From NCBI RefSeq assembly GCF_019802125.1, contig NZ_JAHVHT010000001.1, positions 1,302,001-1,366,000 of the forward strand: a stretch of 64,000 nucleotides of DNA. Direction: 5' to 3'. Below the pieces are notes generated by a model. That model searched no databases, was not told where the DNA came from, and saw nothing but the letters and a program-made list of their open reading frames with translations. Shown here in pieces: positions 27,494 through 36,473 of the stretch; the first letter of the stretch is position 1; every line of letters begins with the position of its first letter. The position numbers were made by a program, and so were the translations under genes. The stretch is from Tateyamaria omphalii (GTDB lineage Bacteria; Pseudomonadota; Alphaproteobacteria; Rhodobacterales; Rhodobacteraceae).

Positions 27494-28654
27494 TCAGTCG
27501 AGCGGGATGATCTGAACGTCGGCCCCGTTGGCCGTCAACGCCACCTGCCCATCACAGAGCCGCAATGCGTCGGTGCCGAACACCTCGGACCGCCACCCGT
27601 GCAGTGCGGGCACGTCCCGCACCCCGGCAGCGAGCGCATCCAGATCCGCCGCCGACGCGATCAGCTTGGCCGCCACGCCCGCGCTTTCGGTCTTGGCCTT
27701 GAGCAGAACGCGCAACAGGTCGGCAAGTGCCGGGTTCACCTGCAGCTTTTCGCGGGACCTGTCCGGGCGCGGCATGACGTCGGGATCCATATCGACCCCG
27801 CGCTTCACCGCCTTGAGGATGCCGTCCGCAATGTCGCCCTTGCGCGCTTCGCGCAGAAGCAGGCGGGAACGACCGAGGTCTTCGTAGGATTTGGGCTTGT
27901 TGCTGGCCAGCTCGACCAGCGCATCGTCCTTGAACACACGGTTGCGCGGCACGTTGCGGGACTGTGCGTGCGTCTCGCGAAACGCGGCCAGCTCCTTGAC
28001 CACGGCCAGGAAGCGCGCGGAATTGGTGCGTGTCTTTACCCGCTTCCAGGCCTCTTCCGGCTGGATGATGTATGTGTCGGGGCTGAGCAGCGTCTGCAGC
28101 TCTTCCGAGACCCAGCGGGCCCGCCCGCTGTCGTTCAGCTTGGCCGACAGGAATTCGTAGATCTGGCGCAGATGCGTGACGTCCGCGACGGCATAGGTTT
28201 TCTGTGCGTCCGTCAGAGGCCGCCGGGACCAGTCGGTAAAGCGGGAGGTCTTGTCGAGCGACTGCTTGGCGATCTTGCGCACTAATGTCTCGTAGCCGAC
28301 CTGCTCACCAAAGCCGCAGACCATGGCGGCCACCTGCGTGTCAAAGAGCGGCTCGGGAAAGACCTGCGCGTCGACATAGAAAATCTCGAGGTCCTGGCGC
28401 GCGGCGTGGAACACCTTGACCACGGACGTGTCGCGGAAAAGCTCGTAGAGCGGCTCAAGCGACAGGTTGTTTGCCAGCGGGTCCACCAGCACGGCACTGT
28501 CGTCGCCGTTGCCGGGCATGGCAAGCTGCACAAGGCAAAGTTTGGAGTAATACGTGCGTTCGCGCAGGAACTCGGTATCCACGGTCACATACGGGTGCGC
28601 GCGGGCCTGGGTACAGAATTCGGCCAGCGCATCCGTTGTCGTGATGGTTCTCAT
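27494..28654 (-). CDS. rnd: Ribonuclease D
   Basis: 3'-5' exoribonuclease of the DEDD family that trims tRNA and other small RNA ends. 386 residues. The exonuclease domain has Exo I YVTVDTEFLRERTYYSKLCL (Asp-x-Glu), Exo II around VFHAARQDLEIF and Exo III with YAVADVTHLRQIYEFL (Tyr-x3-Asp). An HRDC helical domain follows near residues 205-290 (RNVPRNRVFKDDALVELA). It stands on the same strand as purN-purM but is separated from purN by 66 bases of AT-richer DNA. Confidence 0.93.
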   Translation of the reverse strand: MRTITTTDALAEFCTQARAHPYVTVDTEFLRERTYYSKLCLVQLAMPGNGDDSAVLVDPLANNLSLEPLYELFRDTSVVKVFHAARQDLEIFYVDAQVFPEPLFDTQVAAMVCGFGEQVGYETLVRKIAKQSLDKTSRFTDWSRRPLTDAQKTYAVADVTHLRQIYEFLSAKLNDSGRARWVSEELQTLLSPDTYIIQPEEAWKRVKTRTNSARFLAVVKELAAFRETHAQSRNVPRNRVFKDDALVELASNKPKSYEDLGRSRLLLREARKGDIADGILKAVKRGVDMDPDVMPRPDRSREKLQVNPALADLLRVLLKAKTESAGVAAKLIASAADLDALAAGVRDVPALHGWRSEVFGTDALRLCDGQVALTANGADVQIIPLD

Positions 28655-28720
28655 ATGCGGTTCTTTTTGTTGCTTTTCACCGTCTGGTTGTTTGGTCCTA
28701 CACCAACTCGCCGGACATGG

Positions 28721-29311
28721 CTAGAGCATCAGGGGTGCACGCTCTCCGGCTGCGAAGCGGCGCAGCACTGCCGGGTACAATTTGTGTTCCTGCACCAGAA
28801 CGCGGGCAGCAAGTGCGTCGGGTGTATCGCCCTCTTCCACCGGCACCCGCGCCTGACCCAAAATCGGGCCATCATCCAGTTCAGGTGTGACCAGATGCAC
28901 CGTACAGCCATGTTCCTTGTCGCCTGCCTCGAGCGCGCGGGCGTGGGTGTGAAGACCGCGGTATTTTGGCAAGAGTGAGGGATGGATATTCAGCATCCGG
29001 TCACGCCACGGCGTGACGAAACCCGCCGTCAGCACGCGCATGAACCCGGCTAGGCAGATCAGGTCGAGATCGTGGGGCAAGAGCGCCTCGGTGATCGCGG
29101 CCTCGAAGGCCGCACGGTCGCGGCCAAAGGGGCGATGGTCGACGACCGCAGTGGCAAGCCCCGCGTCTCGCGCCCAGGCGATGCCGCCCGCCTGTCCGTT
29201 GTTCGACAGAACGATGATGGGCTCTGCCGGGTGCGCGGCATCCATATCCTCGACCAGCGCCCGCATGTTCGAGCCGCCGCCCGAAACGAAAATCCCGACC
29301 CGTTTCTTCAA
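28721..29311 (-). CDS. purN: Phosphoribosylglycinamide formyltransferase
   Basis: GAR transformylase, which adds a formyl group from 10-formyltetrahydrofolate in purine synthesis. 196 residues. Family marks: [13 protein letters not shown] at the start, [30 protein letters not shown] with the active-site Asn-His-Pro, and [13 protein letters not shown] with the catalytic Asp. The start is best read as TTG at 29311, which overlaps the purM stop as TTGA and gives the normal N-terminus ([13 protein letters not shown], read with Met). Expression is thus coupled to purM. Confidence 0.94.
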   Translation of the reverse strand: MKKRVGIFVSGGGSNMRALVEDMDAAHPAEPIIVLSNNGQAGGIAWARDAGLATAVVDHRPFGRDRAAFEAAITEALLPHDLDLICLAGFMRVLTAGFVTPWRDRMLNIHPSLLPKYRGLHTHARALEAGDKEHGCTVHLVTPELDDGPILGQARVPVEEGDTPDALAARVLVQEHKLYPAVLRRFAAGERAPLML

Positions 29312-30354
29312 AGAAGGGAACCCGAATACGTGACGCCCTGCCCCGCACCGACCGCGCCGATCCGCGTGACGGTCTGGCCTTCGGCGTGCAATGCGGCGGT
29401 CACTTCGGCTTCGGACGCCGGGTCCGCAACCACGACCATGCCGATGCCCGCATTGAAGGTCTTGAGCATCTCGGCCTGATCCATTCCGCCCTGCGCCGCG
29501 AGCCACTGGAACACTGGTGGCAGCGTCCATGTGTCCAGATCGACACTCACGCCCAAGCCGTCGGGCAGCACCCGCGGCAGGTTCTCGGTCAGCCCGCCCC
29601 CGGTGATATGGGCAAACCCGTGCACGCCGCCTGCCTTGATCGCAGCCAGCGCGGCCTTGACGTAGAGCCGTGTAGGCGTCAGCAAAGCCGCGCCAAGCGT
29701 GCTCTCGCCCCATGGGCATGCGTCGTCCCAGCCAAGGCCCGAGGCGTCGACAATCTTGCGCACGAGCGAATAGCCGTTGGAATGGACCCCATCGGACGCA
29801 AGGCCCAAGAGGACATCGCCTTCGCTCACATCCGCTGGCAGGGCCGTGCCCCGCTCCATCGCGCCGACCGAAAATCCTGCAAGGTCGAAGTCGCCTGCCG
29901 GATACATGCCGGGCATCTCCGCCGTCTCGCCGCCGATCAGGGCGCAGCCGGAGGCTTCACAGCCTCGCGCGATCCCTTCGATGATGCGCGCGGCCTGATC
30001 AAGCTCCAGCTTGCCGGTGGCGAAATAGTCGAGGAAAAACAGCGGTTCGGCCCCCTGGCAGACCAGATCGTTGACGCACATGGCAACCAGATCGACACCC
30101 ACGCCGTCCACGTTGCCAGTGTCGATAGCAATCCGCAGCTTGGTGCCCACGCCGTCGGTCGCCGCGACCAGAACCGGATCGACAAAGCCCGCCGCCTTAA
30201 GGTCAAAAAGCCCGCCAAACCCGCCAAGGCCCGAAGCGACACCAGGCCGTTTCGTGGCTGCAGCGGCCGGTTTGATCCGATCCACAAGCGCGTTGCCCGC
30301 GTCGATATCCACGCCCGCATCGGCGTATGTCATCCCGTTCTTGCCCTGCGCCAT
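29308..30354 (-). CDS. purM: Phosphoribosylformylglycinamidine cyclo-ligase
   Basis: AIR synthetase of purine synthesis, converting FGAM to AIR with ATP. 348 residues. Marks: [17 protein letters not shown], the Gly-rich [51 protein letters not shown] (split over the ATP-binding site), and [14 protein letters not shown]. The ATG at 30354 has GGGGAC upstream. First gene of purM-purN; the overlap TTGA with purN shows a two-gene operon, separate from purC-S-Q at 17.8-19.6 kb. Divergent from the CAU tRNA. Confidence 0.96.
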   Translation of the reverse strand: MAQGKNGMTYADAGVDIDAGNALVDRIKPAAAATKRPGVASGLGGFGGLFDLKAAGFVDPVLVAATDGVGTKLRIAIDTGNVDGVGVDLVAMCVNDLVCQGAEPLFFLDYFATGKLELDQAARIIEGIARGCEASGCALIGGETAEMPGMYPAGDFDLAGFSVGAMERGTALPADVSEGDVLLGLASDGVHSNGYSLVRKIVDASGLGWDDACPWGESTLGAALLTPTRLYVKAALAAIKAGGVHGFAHITGGGLTENLPRVLPDGLGVSVDLDTWTLPPVFQWLAAQGGMDQAEMLKTFNAGIGMVVVADPASEAEVTAALHAEGQTVTRIGAVGAGQGVTYSGSLL

Positions 30355-30418
30355 CGCTGTCCCCGTCCGCTGGTTGCGCACCTGCTAGACCAGTTGCGCT
30401 TTGGGCGCAACGGACGTC

Positions 30419-30447
30419 TTGACGCCACCGCGCGCGCCGCATACGCA
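30419..30447 (+). promoter_or_regulatory. Candidate promoter of the CAU tRNA
   Basis: TTGACG (30419-30424), 17 bases, then TACGCA (30442-30447), 11 bases before the tRNA. The -35 box is close to consensus, the -10 box is poor. Confidence 0.35.
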
Positions 30448-30458
30448 TCACGCATGGC

Positions 30459-30535
30459 GGGCCTGTAGCTCAATTGGTTAGAGCAGAGCGCTCATAACGC
30501 TTTGGTTGCGGGTTCAAGTCCTGCCGGGCCTACCA
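30459..30535 (+). tRNA. tRNA with CAU anticodon (probably tRNA-Ile2, possibly elongator Met)
   Basis: A 77-base cloverleaf: acceptor GGGCCTG pairing with CGGGCCT (G1-U72 wobble), D-arm AGCTCAATTGGTTAGAGC, anticodon stem AGCG/CGCT around the loop CTCATAA, T-arm with GGTTCAAGTCC, and CCA encoded. The variable/T region (TTTGGTTGCGGGTTCAAG) resembles bacterial tRNA-Ile2, whose CAU is modified to lysidine to read AUA, more than elongator Met. It is not an initiator: the GC-rich initiator anticodon stem is absent. Confidence 0.9.
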
Positions 30536-30549
30536 AAATTCCGCTAATC

Positions 30550-30996
30550 TCAGGCTTTGCGCACGTGCCAGCCTACGGTCATTGTTACGACCGTATCGCC
30601 CTCGCCATCGCGGATGTCGACGTTGATGTCGAAGGCGGTCTTGCCCACCTCTTGCAGTTCCTTGACCAGTTCCGGGCCCGGGCGTTCAGTTTTGGCGTGT
30701 GCTTCAAGTCGGCCCTTGGCGATCTTGACGTAAGAGATCTGCGCACCCGAGGCGACGGGCCGGGCCTGGAAGATCATCGGGCCGAAGGCACCGGCAAGCG
30801 CTGCGCCCGAGGCCGCCTCGCCCAGCGTGAACATGGCGCCCGCGTGCTGGGTCTGGATATGGTTTGACGTCTCGGGCCGTTGGTCCAGCGCCGCGACGCC
30901 CAGCCCGTCGCCCACTTCGATCAGCTCGACGCCCACGTGGTTGGCGAAGGGCACGGCCTTGCCCAACTGTTCGCGGATCATGTCGTATGGGGTCAT
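30550..30996 (-). CDS. DUF4442/PaaI-like hotdog-fold thioesterase
   Basis: A 148-residue protein with the hotdog thioesterase fold, DUF4442 type. The central helix region NHIQTQHAGAMFTLGEAASG is typical for the PaaI/DUF4442 group. The family hydrolyses acyl- or aroyl-CoA thioesters, though many members are untested. It lies 77 bases behind the histidine kinase gene on the same strand, and its 3' end is 14 bases from the tRNA. No substrate can be named. Confidence 0.8.
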   Translation of the reverse strand: MTPYDMIREQLGKAVPFANHVGVELIEVGDGLGVAALDQRPETSNHIQTQHAGAMFTLGEAASGAALAGAFGPMIFQARPVASGAQISYVKIAKGRLEAHAKTERPGPELVKELQEVGKTAFDINVDIRDGEGDTVVTMTVGWHVRKA

Positions 30997-31073
30997 TTCG
31001 GGCGCTCCTGTTCGTTTGTTTTGCGCAGCTAAGCCCGTGTCGCGCCGACCGGCAAGCGTGCCGCTGCGGCAGA

Positions 31074-32393
31074 TCAGCGGGCGATGACGATGTCGGCACG
31101 CAGCCCACCCAGCCTGCTGCTTTGACCGAGCCGCAGGGTGCCGCCATGCGCCCGGGCGATATCCGTCGCGATGGCGAGGCCCAGACCGACCCCAGAGCCC
31201 TTGTCCTGATTGCGTGCGGGATCAAGCCGGGTGAAGGGGCGTTGCGCATCCGCCCGCTGGTCTTCGGGGATGCCGGGGCCGTCATCCTCGACCCGGAAGC
31301 GGAGGGACTTTTCGGTGATCCGCACCGACAGTTCGGCCTTGGCGCCATAGCGGACCGCGTTGGAGATCAGGTTGTCGAGCGCACGGCGCATGGCCAGTGG
31401 GCGCAGGCGGACGGTGCCCTGCCCTTCGACCTCTTGGAGCGTGACCGGTTGGCCCGCGCGCTGCGCATCCTCGACCAGTGCGTGCGCCAAGGCGATCGGA
31501 TCGATGCGTTCCGGCTCGCTCTCACCGTCACCCTTTGCGAAGTCGAGAAAGGCGTCGATCATGCCCTGCATGTCGTCCACGTCCTGTTCGAGCGCGGCGC
31601 GGTCGTCATCGTCCAGCATCGAAAGTGACAGCCGCATCCGCGTGAGCGGCGTGCGCAGGTCGTGGCTGACCCCCGACAGCATGAGCGTGCGGGTCTCGAT
31701 CTGCCGTTCGATCCGGTTGCGCATGTCGACAAAGGCCGTACCCGCGGCCCTGAGTTCGGTGGCTCCGCCAGGGATGAAAGGGATGTTGCGCCCGCGCCCG
31801 AAGGCTTCGGCCGCCCGCGCAAGCCGCCGGATGGGCCGCAGCTGGTTGCGCAGGTAGATGAAGGACACCATCGTCGTCAGGATCGAGAAGAAGACCATGT
31901 AGACCAGCAGCTGGTGCGGGTTGCGGGCCGAAATGCGCCGCCGATCGAAACTGATGGCAACCGGCCCTGTCCCGGCCTCGACCGCCAGTCGGACCGTCGC
32001 GCTGCTCGACAGATCAAAAGACCGGATCTCGGGCACCTGCTCGCTCAGGCGTCGGATGACCACGCGGCCCGAAAAATCGTCCCAGTCCCGCCTGTCGGGT
32101 GCCTCCAGGGCCGACCGGGGAATACGCTCCACCACCATGTCGAGCGGTTCGGCGACGTCAGCCGAGGCGACCTGCACATCCGCGCCACCCGGCAGGTCGG
32201 ACAGGTCCTGCAACACCAGCCTGATCTCGCGTTCGACCGTGTCGGCCATCTGCACGGTGACGCCCTCAAAATGGCGCTGCGCAAAGAGGACGGAAACCAC
32301 GATCTGCACCACGACGACGGGCAGCAGCAGGATCAGCGCCGCCCGTGCGTAGATGCCGCGCGGCATATAGTGTTTGAGCCAGGCAAAGGACAT
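31074..32393 (-). CDS. EnvZ-like sensor histidine kinase without adjacent response regulator
   Basis: Membrane sensor kinase of 439 residues. Helix 1 is at about 17-37 (ALILLLPVVVVQIVVSVLF), then a periplasmic domain of ~125 residues, helix 2 near 165-187 (YMVFFSILTTMVSFIYL), a HAMP linker with RLARAAEAFGRGRN, the HisKA box SGVSHDLRTPLTRMRLSLSM and an ATPase domain with NLISNAVRYG, EDDGPGIPE and GSGVGLGLAIATDIARAHGG. It is closest in layout to EnvZ. No OmpR-type regulator is next to it: a thioesterase follows and a hydrolase diverges. It may pair with a distant regulator. Confidence 0.88.
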   Translation of the reverse strand: MSFAWLKHYMPRGIYARAALILLLPVVVVQIVVSVLFAQRHFEGVTVQMADTVEREIRLVLQDLSDLPGGADVQVASADVAEPLDMVVERIPRSALEAPDRRDWDDFSGRVVIRRLSEQVPEIRSFDLSSSATVRLAVEAGTGPVAISFDRRRISARNPHQLLVYMVFFSILTTMVSFIYLRNQLRPIRRLARAAEAFGRGRNIPFIPGGATELRAAGTAFVDMRNRIERQIETRTLMLSGVSHDLRTPLTRMRLSLSMLDDDDRAALEQDVDDMQGMIDAFLDFAKGDGESEPERIDPIALAHALVEDAQRAGQPVTLQEVEGQGTVRLRPLAMRRALDNLISNAVRYGAKAELSVRITEKSLRFRVEDDGPGIPEDQRADAQRPFTRLDPARNQDKGSGVGLGLAIATDIARAHGGTLRLGQSSRLGGLRADIVIAR

Positions 32394-32435
32394 GGGCTAG
32401 ACCCTATCTGGCCGCGAACGGGGACGAAAGACACC

Positions 32436-33347
32436 ATGCAATTGCCAGATGATTTTGACCCTGCCATCGGCGTGGCCGAAGTGATGGAACCCGGCCTGCG
32501 GCGCATCGTGGCACCAAACCCTTCGCCCATGACCTATCGCGGCACGAACACCTACCTGGTGGGTGAAACCGCTCTGGCCGTCGTCGACCCGGGACCCGAG
32601 AGCAGCGCGCATCTGGAGGCGATCCTGCTGGCCATATGCCCGGAACAGAGCGTTTCGCACATAATCGTTACACACAGCCATCTCGACCACTCCCCGCTTG
32701 CAGGGCCCCTGTCGGAGGCGACCGGTGCGCCGGTTCTGGCCTTTGGTGATGCGACAGCCGGGCGAAGTGCCATCATGCAACGGCTTGCCGATGCCGGACT
32801 GTCCGGCGGCGGCGAAGGGATCGACGCGGGCTTTGCACCTGATCATCACGTGGCCGATGGTGACATCATCGCAGCCACTGGCTGGCAGCTGGAGGTCCTC
32901 CACACGCCGGGACATCTGGGCAACCATATCAGCCTCGGGTTTGGCAATGCGTGCCTGACCGCGGATCATGTCATGGGCTGGGCCAGCTCGCTTGTGTCGC
33001 CACCGGACGGTGACCTGACGGATTTCATGGCCTCCTGCGCGCGGCTGATGCAAAGAGACTGGCGGGTGTTCTATCCAGGCCACGGCGCGCCGATCACCGA
33101 TCCGCGCGCGCGCCTCACATGGTTGGTGGAGCACCGGCAGGGGCGTGAGGCTGCCATTGTCGCCGCTCTGAACTCAGGGCCTGCCACCGCTGCGGAGATT
33201 GCGGGCAAGGTCTACACCGACACCCCGCCGGCCCTGCTGCCTGCAGCCGCGCGCAATGTGCTTGCTCATCTGATCGATCTGATGGGAAAATCACTGGTTA
33301 AACCGCTTGATCCACTGGGCGGAGAGGCCCGATTTGTCCGCATCTAA
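32436..33347 (+). CDS. MBL-fold metallohydrolase (LACTB2-like)
   Basis: Metallo-beta-lactamase superfamily hydrolase of 303 residues. The metal motif is VTHSHLDHSPL (HxHxDH), further metal ligands are in HTPGHLGNH and LTADHVMG, and PGHGAPI closes the core. After residue 225 there is a small winged-helix-like C-terminal domain (AAEIAGKVYTDTPP), as in LACTB2/glyoxalase II-type proteins acting on RNA or thioesters. Its start lies 42 bases from the divergent kinase start. Function inferred only at family level. Confidence 0.87.
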   Translation: MQLPDDFDPAIGVAEVMEPGLRRIVAPNPSPMTYRGTNTYLVGETALAVVDPGPESSAHLEAILLAICPEQSVSHIIVTHSHLDHSPLAGPLSEATGAPVLAFGDATAGRSAIMQRLADAGLSGGGEGIDAGFAPDHHVADGDIIAATGWQLEVLHTPGHLGNHISLGFGNACLTADHVMGWASSLVSPPDGDLTDFMASCARLMQRDWRVFYPGHGAPITDPRARLTWLVEHRQGREAAIVAALNSGPATAAEIAGKVYTDTPPALLPAAARNVLAHLIDLMGKSLVKPLDPLGGEARFVRI

Positions 33348-33387
33348 CCGGCGCGCAAATTTTTCGCACCCACCACGCAAATCCCTC

Positions 33388-33416
33388 TGGACGACCTGAA
33401 TCGCCCTTGCTATACG
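33388..33416 (+). promoter_or_regulatory. Candidate promoter of tRNA-Asn
   Basis: TGGACG (33388-33393), 17 bases, then TATACG (33411-33416), 12 bases before the tRNA. Both boxes match the housekeeping consensus at four of six positions. Confidence 0.45.
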
Positions 33417-33427
33417 GCGCGAACCGT

Positions 33428-33502
33428 TCCGGCGTAGCTCAGCGGTAGAGCAGTTGACTGTTAATCAATTGGTCGTAGGTTCGATCCCTACCGCCGGAGC
33501 CA
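33428..33502 (+). tRNA. tRNA-Asn (anticodon GUU)
   Basis: A 75-base cloverleaf: acceptor TCCGGCG/CGCCGGA, D-arm AGCTCAGCGGTAGAGC, anticodon stem TTGA/TCAA around CTGTTAA, T-loop GGTTCGATCC, discriminator G and encoded CCA. The anticodon GTT decodes Asn. Confidence 0.97.
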
Positions 33503-33944
33503 AAATCTTCCAACCCTTGCAGGTTTTTTGCGTGCAAAGGCCGTTGAAGATGCTCGTCTCTGACCAGACCAAGACCTGCATTTGTGGTCGCCCATTCTGA
33601 CACATCGATGGTGCGGGTAGCGGAGACGCCCCGTGTTTTTGCGACATGGCGGTCAGCTTGTTTCACTCGAGCAAGCATCACATCGGTTTTAGGGCATATA
33701 AGGGTCCTAGCGTGTCTTGTGCTGACCATTGTCCCACGGAGTACGCGCCTGTTGCAAAATCGGGCTTTTCAAACCGTGCATCGCAGACAAGTCTTCCGGA
33801 CCATCGGTCCCGCGTTTAAGATCTCACCGATACCTGTCATTCCTGCAATCCGCAGACGCAAAGCCCGGATTTGGCGACATTCCTTTTATCCATGGAGCCG
33901 ATGACAGCGGTGCGGCAGCCTTGGATACAACCTTGCAAAACGGC
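33503..33944. other. Gene-poor gap downstream of tRNA-Asn
   Basis: 442 bases without a convincing gene on either strand. Just after the tRNA an inverted repeat CCTTGCA/TGCAAAGG (33515-33541) with T6 in its loop could be the tRNA transcript end. Further right the sequence is less GC-rich than its surroundings and only broken short frames are present. A position beside a tRNA 3' end is a usual integration point for mobile elements, but no integrase, direct repeat of the tRNA end or transposase was found. Confidence 0.5.
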
Positions 33945-34340
33945 TCATGCCAGATGTGCGGTTGCTTCGATCTCCACCACCGCGTCATCCTCGACCAATG
34001 CCGAAACGACCACCATCGACATTGCGGGGAAATGTTTGCCGAACACCTCCCGATACACCGTGCCAACCTCAAATTGCCGTTTTGCGTATTCCTGTTTGTC
34101 GGTCACAAACCAGGTCAACCGCGTGATATCCGTCACCTGGCCCCCGGCAGCCTCAACGATATCCTTGATGTTTTGAAGCGCCTGGCGCATCTGGCCGATG
34201 AAATCCTTCGACACGAAGGTCTTGTCTGCGTCCCACCCGATCTGCCCTCCGATGTAGAGCGTGCCGTCTTTTGTCAGCATTCCGTTGGCGTAGCCCTTTG
34301 CCGGCAGCCAGCTTTCCGGATGGATTGTCTTGTGGCTCAT
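33945..34340 (-). CDS. Rid-family (YjgF/YER057c/UK114) protein
   Basis: A 131-residue Rid-superfamily protein, last gene of the aminobenzoyl-CoA operon. Family marks: LYIGGQIGWDAD, QMRQALQNIKDIVEAAGG and the C-terminal VEIEATAHLA. In true RidA a catalytic Arg sits in a Pro-Ala-Arg-Ser motif; here the same place reads FPAMSMVVVSAL, so Arg is replaced by Met. RidA hydrolyses reactive enamines and imines, and the product of the operon's monooxygenase/reductase is an enamine, so a role in ammonia release is tempting. The lost Arg argues for a different Rid subgroup or chemistry. It overlaps the thioesterase gene by ATGA. Confidence 0.85.
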   Translation of the reverse strand: MSHKTIHPESWLPAKGYANGMLTKDGTLYIGGQIGWDADKTFVSKDFIGQMRQALQNIKDIVEAAGGQVTDITRLTWFVTDKQEYAKRQFEVGTVYREVFGKHFPAMSMVVVSALVEDDAVVEIEATAHLA

Positions 34341-34744
34341 GCCGCTTCTTCCTTTTGATCTTGAAGTTTTCGACGCAATGCATCGGGCCAAGGTGTCGGT
34401 TTTCCGTTTGCGTCGACATGAACAAGCACGCCGTTGGCCTCGAACCGCAGCTCCGATCCTGCATGGGCTGTCATGTCGTAGCTCATCGAGGTTCGTCCGA
34501 CGCGGTCGATCATGATGCGCAGGACAAGGATGTCACCGTGGCGGCTGGGAGCTGTAAACCGCGCCTTGATCTCGGCCGTCGGCACCCCGGCCGACAACAG
34601 CAGCCCCTCCCACGGCGTGCCAAGGCACTGATCAAAAAACGCTTCCAGACTGTCATTGATCATCTCGAAATAGCGCGGGAAAAAGACGATGCCCGCAGGA
34701 TCGCAGTGCCGAAACAAGACCTTTTGATGCACCTCAAACGTCAT
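34337..34744 (-). CDS. Acyl-CoA thioesterase, 4-hydroxybenzoyl-CoA thioesterase type
   Basis: A 135-residue hotdog-fold thioesterase. The family core FRHCDPAGIVFFPRYFEMIN near residue 11 contains the Asp used by 4-hydroxybenzoyl-CoA thioesterases. It should release CoA from stalled aroyl- or alicyclic CoA intermediates, rescuing the CoA pool; the exact substrate is inferred from its place in the operon. The ATG at 34744 is the start that gives the standard N-terminus (MTFEVHQKVLFRH). It lies 103 bases behind the ligase gene and overlaps the Rid gene by 4 bases. Confidence 0.87.
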   Translation of the reverse strand: MTFEVHQKVLFRHCDPAGIVFFPRYFEMINDSLEAFFDQCLGTPWEGLLLSAGVPTAEIKARFTAPSRHGDILVLRIMIDRVGRTSMSYDMTAHAGSELRFEANGVLVHVDANGKPTPWPDALRRKLQDQKEEAA

Positions 34745-34847
34745 AGTCGTGTGCTCTTTCCGATATTCCGGCACCCTCTTCCGGGCCTTGCCGAGGCAAT
34801 CGACCCTTCAGAATGGCCGAAGCGTGTCGCACCGCTGACAGCCCACA

Positions 34848-36473
34848 TCACGCACGCACCGCTTTCGGCTTCAACATGAACCGCTGTATCTTGCCGGTTT
34901 GCGTTTTCGGCAAAGCATCGGCGAAAACGATGGACCTTGGGTACTTGTAGGGCGCAATGGCCGCTTTCACGTGATCCTGCAGTTCCTTGATCAGCACGTC
35001 GTCTGCTGAAAAACCCGCGTTCGCGACGACATGTGCCTCGACGATGTGCCCACGTTCCTCGTCCGGGGCGCCGATCACGGCGCATTCGGCGACGGCCGCA
35101 TGGCTCAGAAGGGCGGCCTCCACCTCGGGACCGGCTATGTTGTATCCCGCCGAAATGATCATGTCGTCATTGCGCGCGGCGAAGTGGAAGTATCCTTCCT
35201 CGTCCTGGGTGAAGCTGTCGCCGGTGATGTTCCAGCCGTCCCTGACATATGCCGTCTGCCGCTCGTCCCTGAGGTAGCGGCATCCCGTTGGCCCGCGCAC
35301 CGCCAGACGGCCAACTTGCCCCAAAGGCGCTTCGGTTCCGTCCTCGGCCAGCACCTTGGCTTCATATCCGGTCACCGGCTTCCCGGTGCAGGCAGGGCGG
35401 TGGTCGTCAAAACGGTTTGAGATGAAGATATGCAGCATCTCGGTTGCGCCGATCCCGTCAAGCATCGGCTTGCCAGTCCTGACGATCCATTCGTCATAGA
35501 CCGGCTTGGGCAACGTCTCACCCGCTGAGACCGCCGCGCGCAGGCTGGACAGATCTGCGCCCTCCTCCATGGCGCGCAGCATGACGCGGTAGGCCGTGGG
35601 CGCCGTGAAACAGACCGTCGCTTTGTACTTTTCGATGATCTCGATCATGTTCGGCGGCGTCGCCTGTTCGAGCAGTGTCGCCGTGGCGCCGAACCGCAGC
35701 GGAAACAGTGCAAGCCCGCCCAATCCGAAGGTAAAGGCGAGCGGCGGCGATCCGACAAAGACATCTTCGGGCACGACGCCCAGCACCTCCTTCGCGTAGC
35801 CGTCCGCGATGATCATCAGATCCCGGTGGAAGTGCATCGTCGCCTTGGGCTCACCGGTCGAACCGCTTGTGAACCCCAGAAGTGCCACATCATCACGGCT
35901 GGTCGGCACCGCCTCGAAGGTGACGGGTTTTTCCAGCGCCAGCCGATCCAGCTCCGCATCATGATTGGAGGTGCCATCGAAGGAGAGGACCTTGAGCGTG
36001 GGGCATTCGGCAGCGCAGCCCTCCATCTCCTCCATCAGGCGTGCGTCGCAGAGCGCAAAGCCGACCTCGGCCTTTTCCACGTATTTCCGGAGTTCGACAG
36101 CCCGCAGCATGGGCATGGTGTTGATGACAACCGCTCCGACCTTGGTCGCCGCGAGCCAACAGGCCACCATGGCGGGATTGTTCGCAGAGCGGATCATGAC
36201 GCGATTGCCCGGCTGCACGCCCAGATCATCGACGAGGACATGCGCCAGCCTGTTGGTCCAGTCGCTGAGTTCCTTGTAGGTGCGCATGCGCCCGTTGCCG
36301 ATCAGCGCCGTATGGTCCCCGAACCCTTTGGCGACCATCGCATCGGTCAGCTCGTATCCGGCATTGAGCACCTCGGGATAGTCGAACCCGTCCAGCAGGA
36401 AGTCAGGCTGATCGGTCTGGGCCGGGAGGTTGTCGCGGGCAAATGTGTCAACGTGAGCCGTCGCGCCTAGCAT
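34848..36473 (-). CDS. abmG: 2-aminobenzoate-CoA ligase-type acyl-CoA synthetase
   Basis: AMP-forming CoA ligase of 541 residues, benzoate/2-aminobenzoate-CoA ligase family. It should activate anthranilate to 2-aminobenzoyl-CoA with ATP, the entry step of this operon. Motifs: phosphate loop [20 protein letters not shown] (about residue 193), [10 protein letters not shown] and the C-terminal-domain hinge [13 protein letters not shown], with the catalytic Lys in [14 protein letters not shown]. Kynureninase, encoded 12 kb away on the same island, makes anthranilate, which supports the substrate. The start overlaps the acyl-CoA dehydrogenase stop by 7 bases. Benzoate or salicylate remain possible substrates. 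Confidence 0.85.
   Translation of the reverse strand: MLGATAHVDTFARDNLPAQTDQPDFLLDGFDYPEVLNAGYELTDAMVAKGFGDHTALIGNGRMRTYKELSDWTNRLAHVLVDDLGVQPGNRVMIRSANNPAMVACWLAATKVGAVVINTMPMLRAVELRKYVEKAEVGFALCDARLMEEMEGCAAECPTLKVLSFDGTSNHDAELDRLALEKPVTFEAVPTSRDDVALLGFTSGSTGEPKATMHFHRDLMIIADGYAKEVLGVVPEDVFVGSPPLAFTFGLGGLALFPLRFGATATLLEQATPPNMIEIIEKYKATVCFTAPTAYRVMLRAMEEGADLSSLRAAVSAGETLPKPVYDEWIVRTGKPMLDGIGATEMLHIFISNRFDDHRPACTGKPVTGYEAKVLAEDGTEAPLGQVGRLAVRGPTGCRYLRDERQTAYVRDGWNITGDSFTQDEEGYFHFAARNDDMIISAGYNIAGPEVEAALLSHAAVAECAVIGAPDEERGHIVEAHVVANAGFSADDVLIKELQDHVKAAIAPYKYPRSIVFADALPKTQTGKIQRFMLKPKAVRA

Noticed and set aside
33439-33729. Minus-strand frame across tRNA-Asn
   Set aside because: Its VGIEPTTN-type C-terminal peptide is the antisense translation of a tRNA, a well-known annotation artefact.
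33503-33944. Possible mobile-element remnant behind tRNA-Asn (TGTTGCAAAAT resembles some insertion sequence ends)
   Set aside because: No transposase or integrase fragment, no target duplication and no repeat of the tRNA 3' end could be found.
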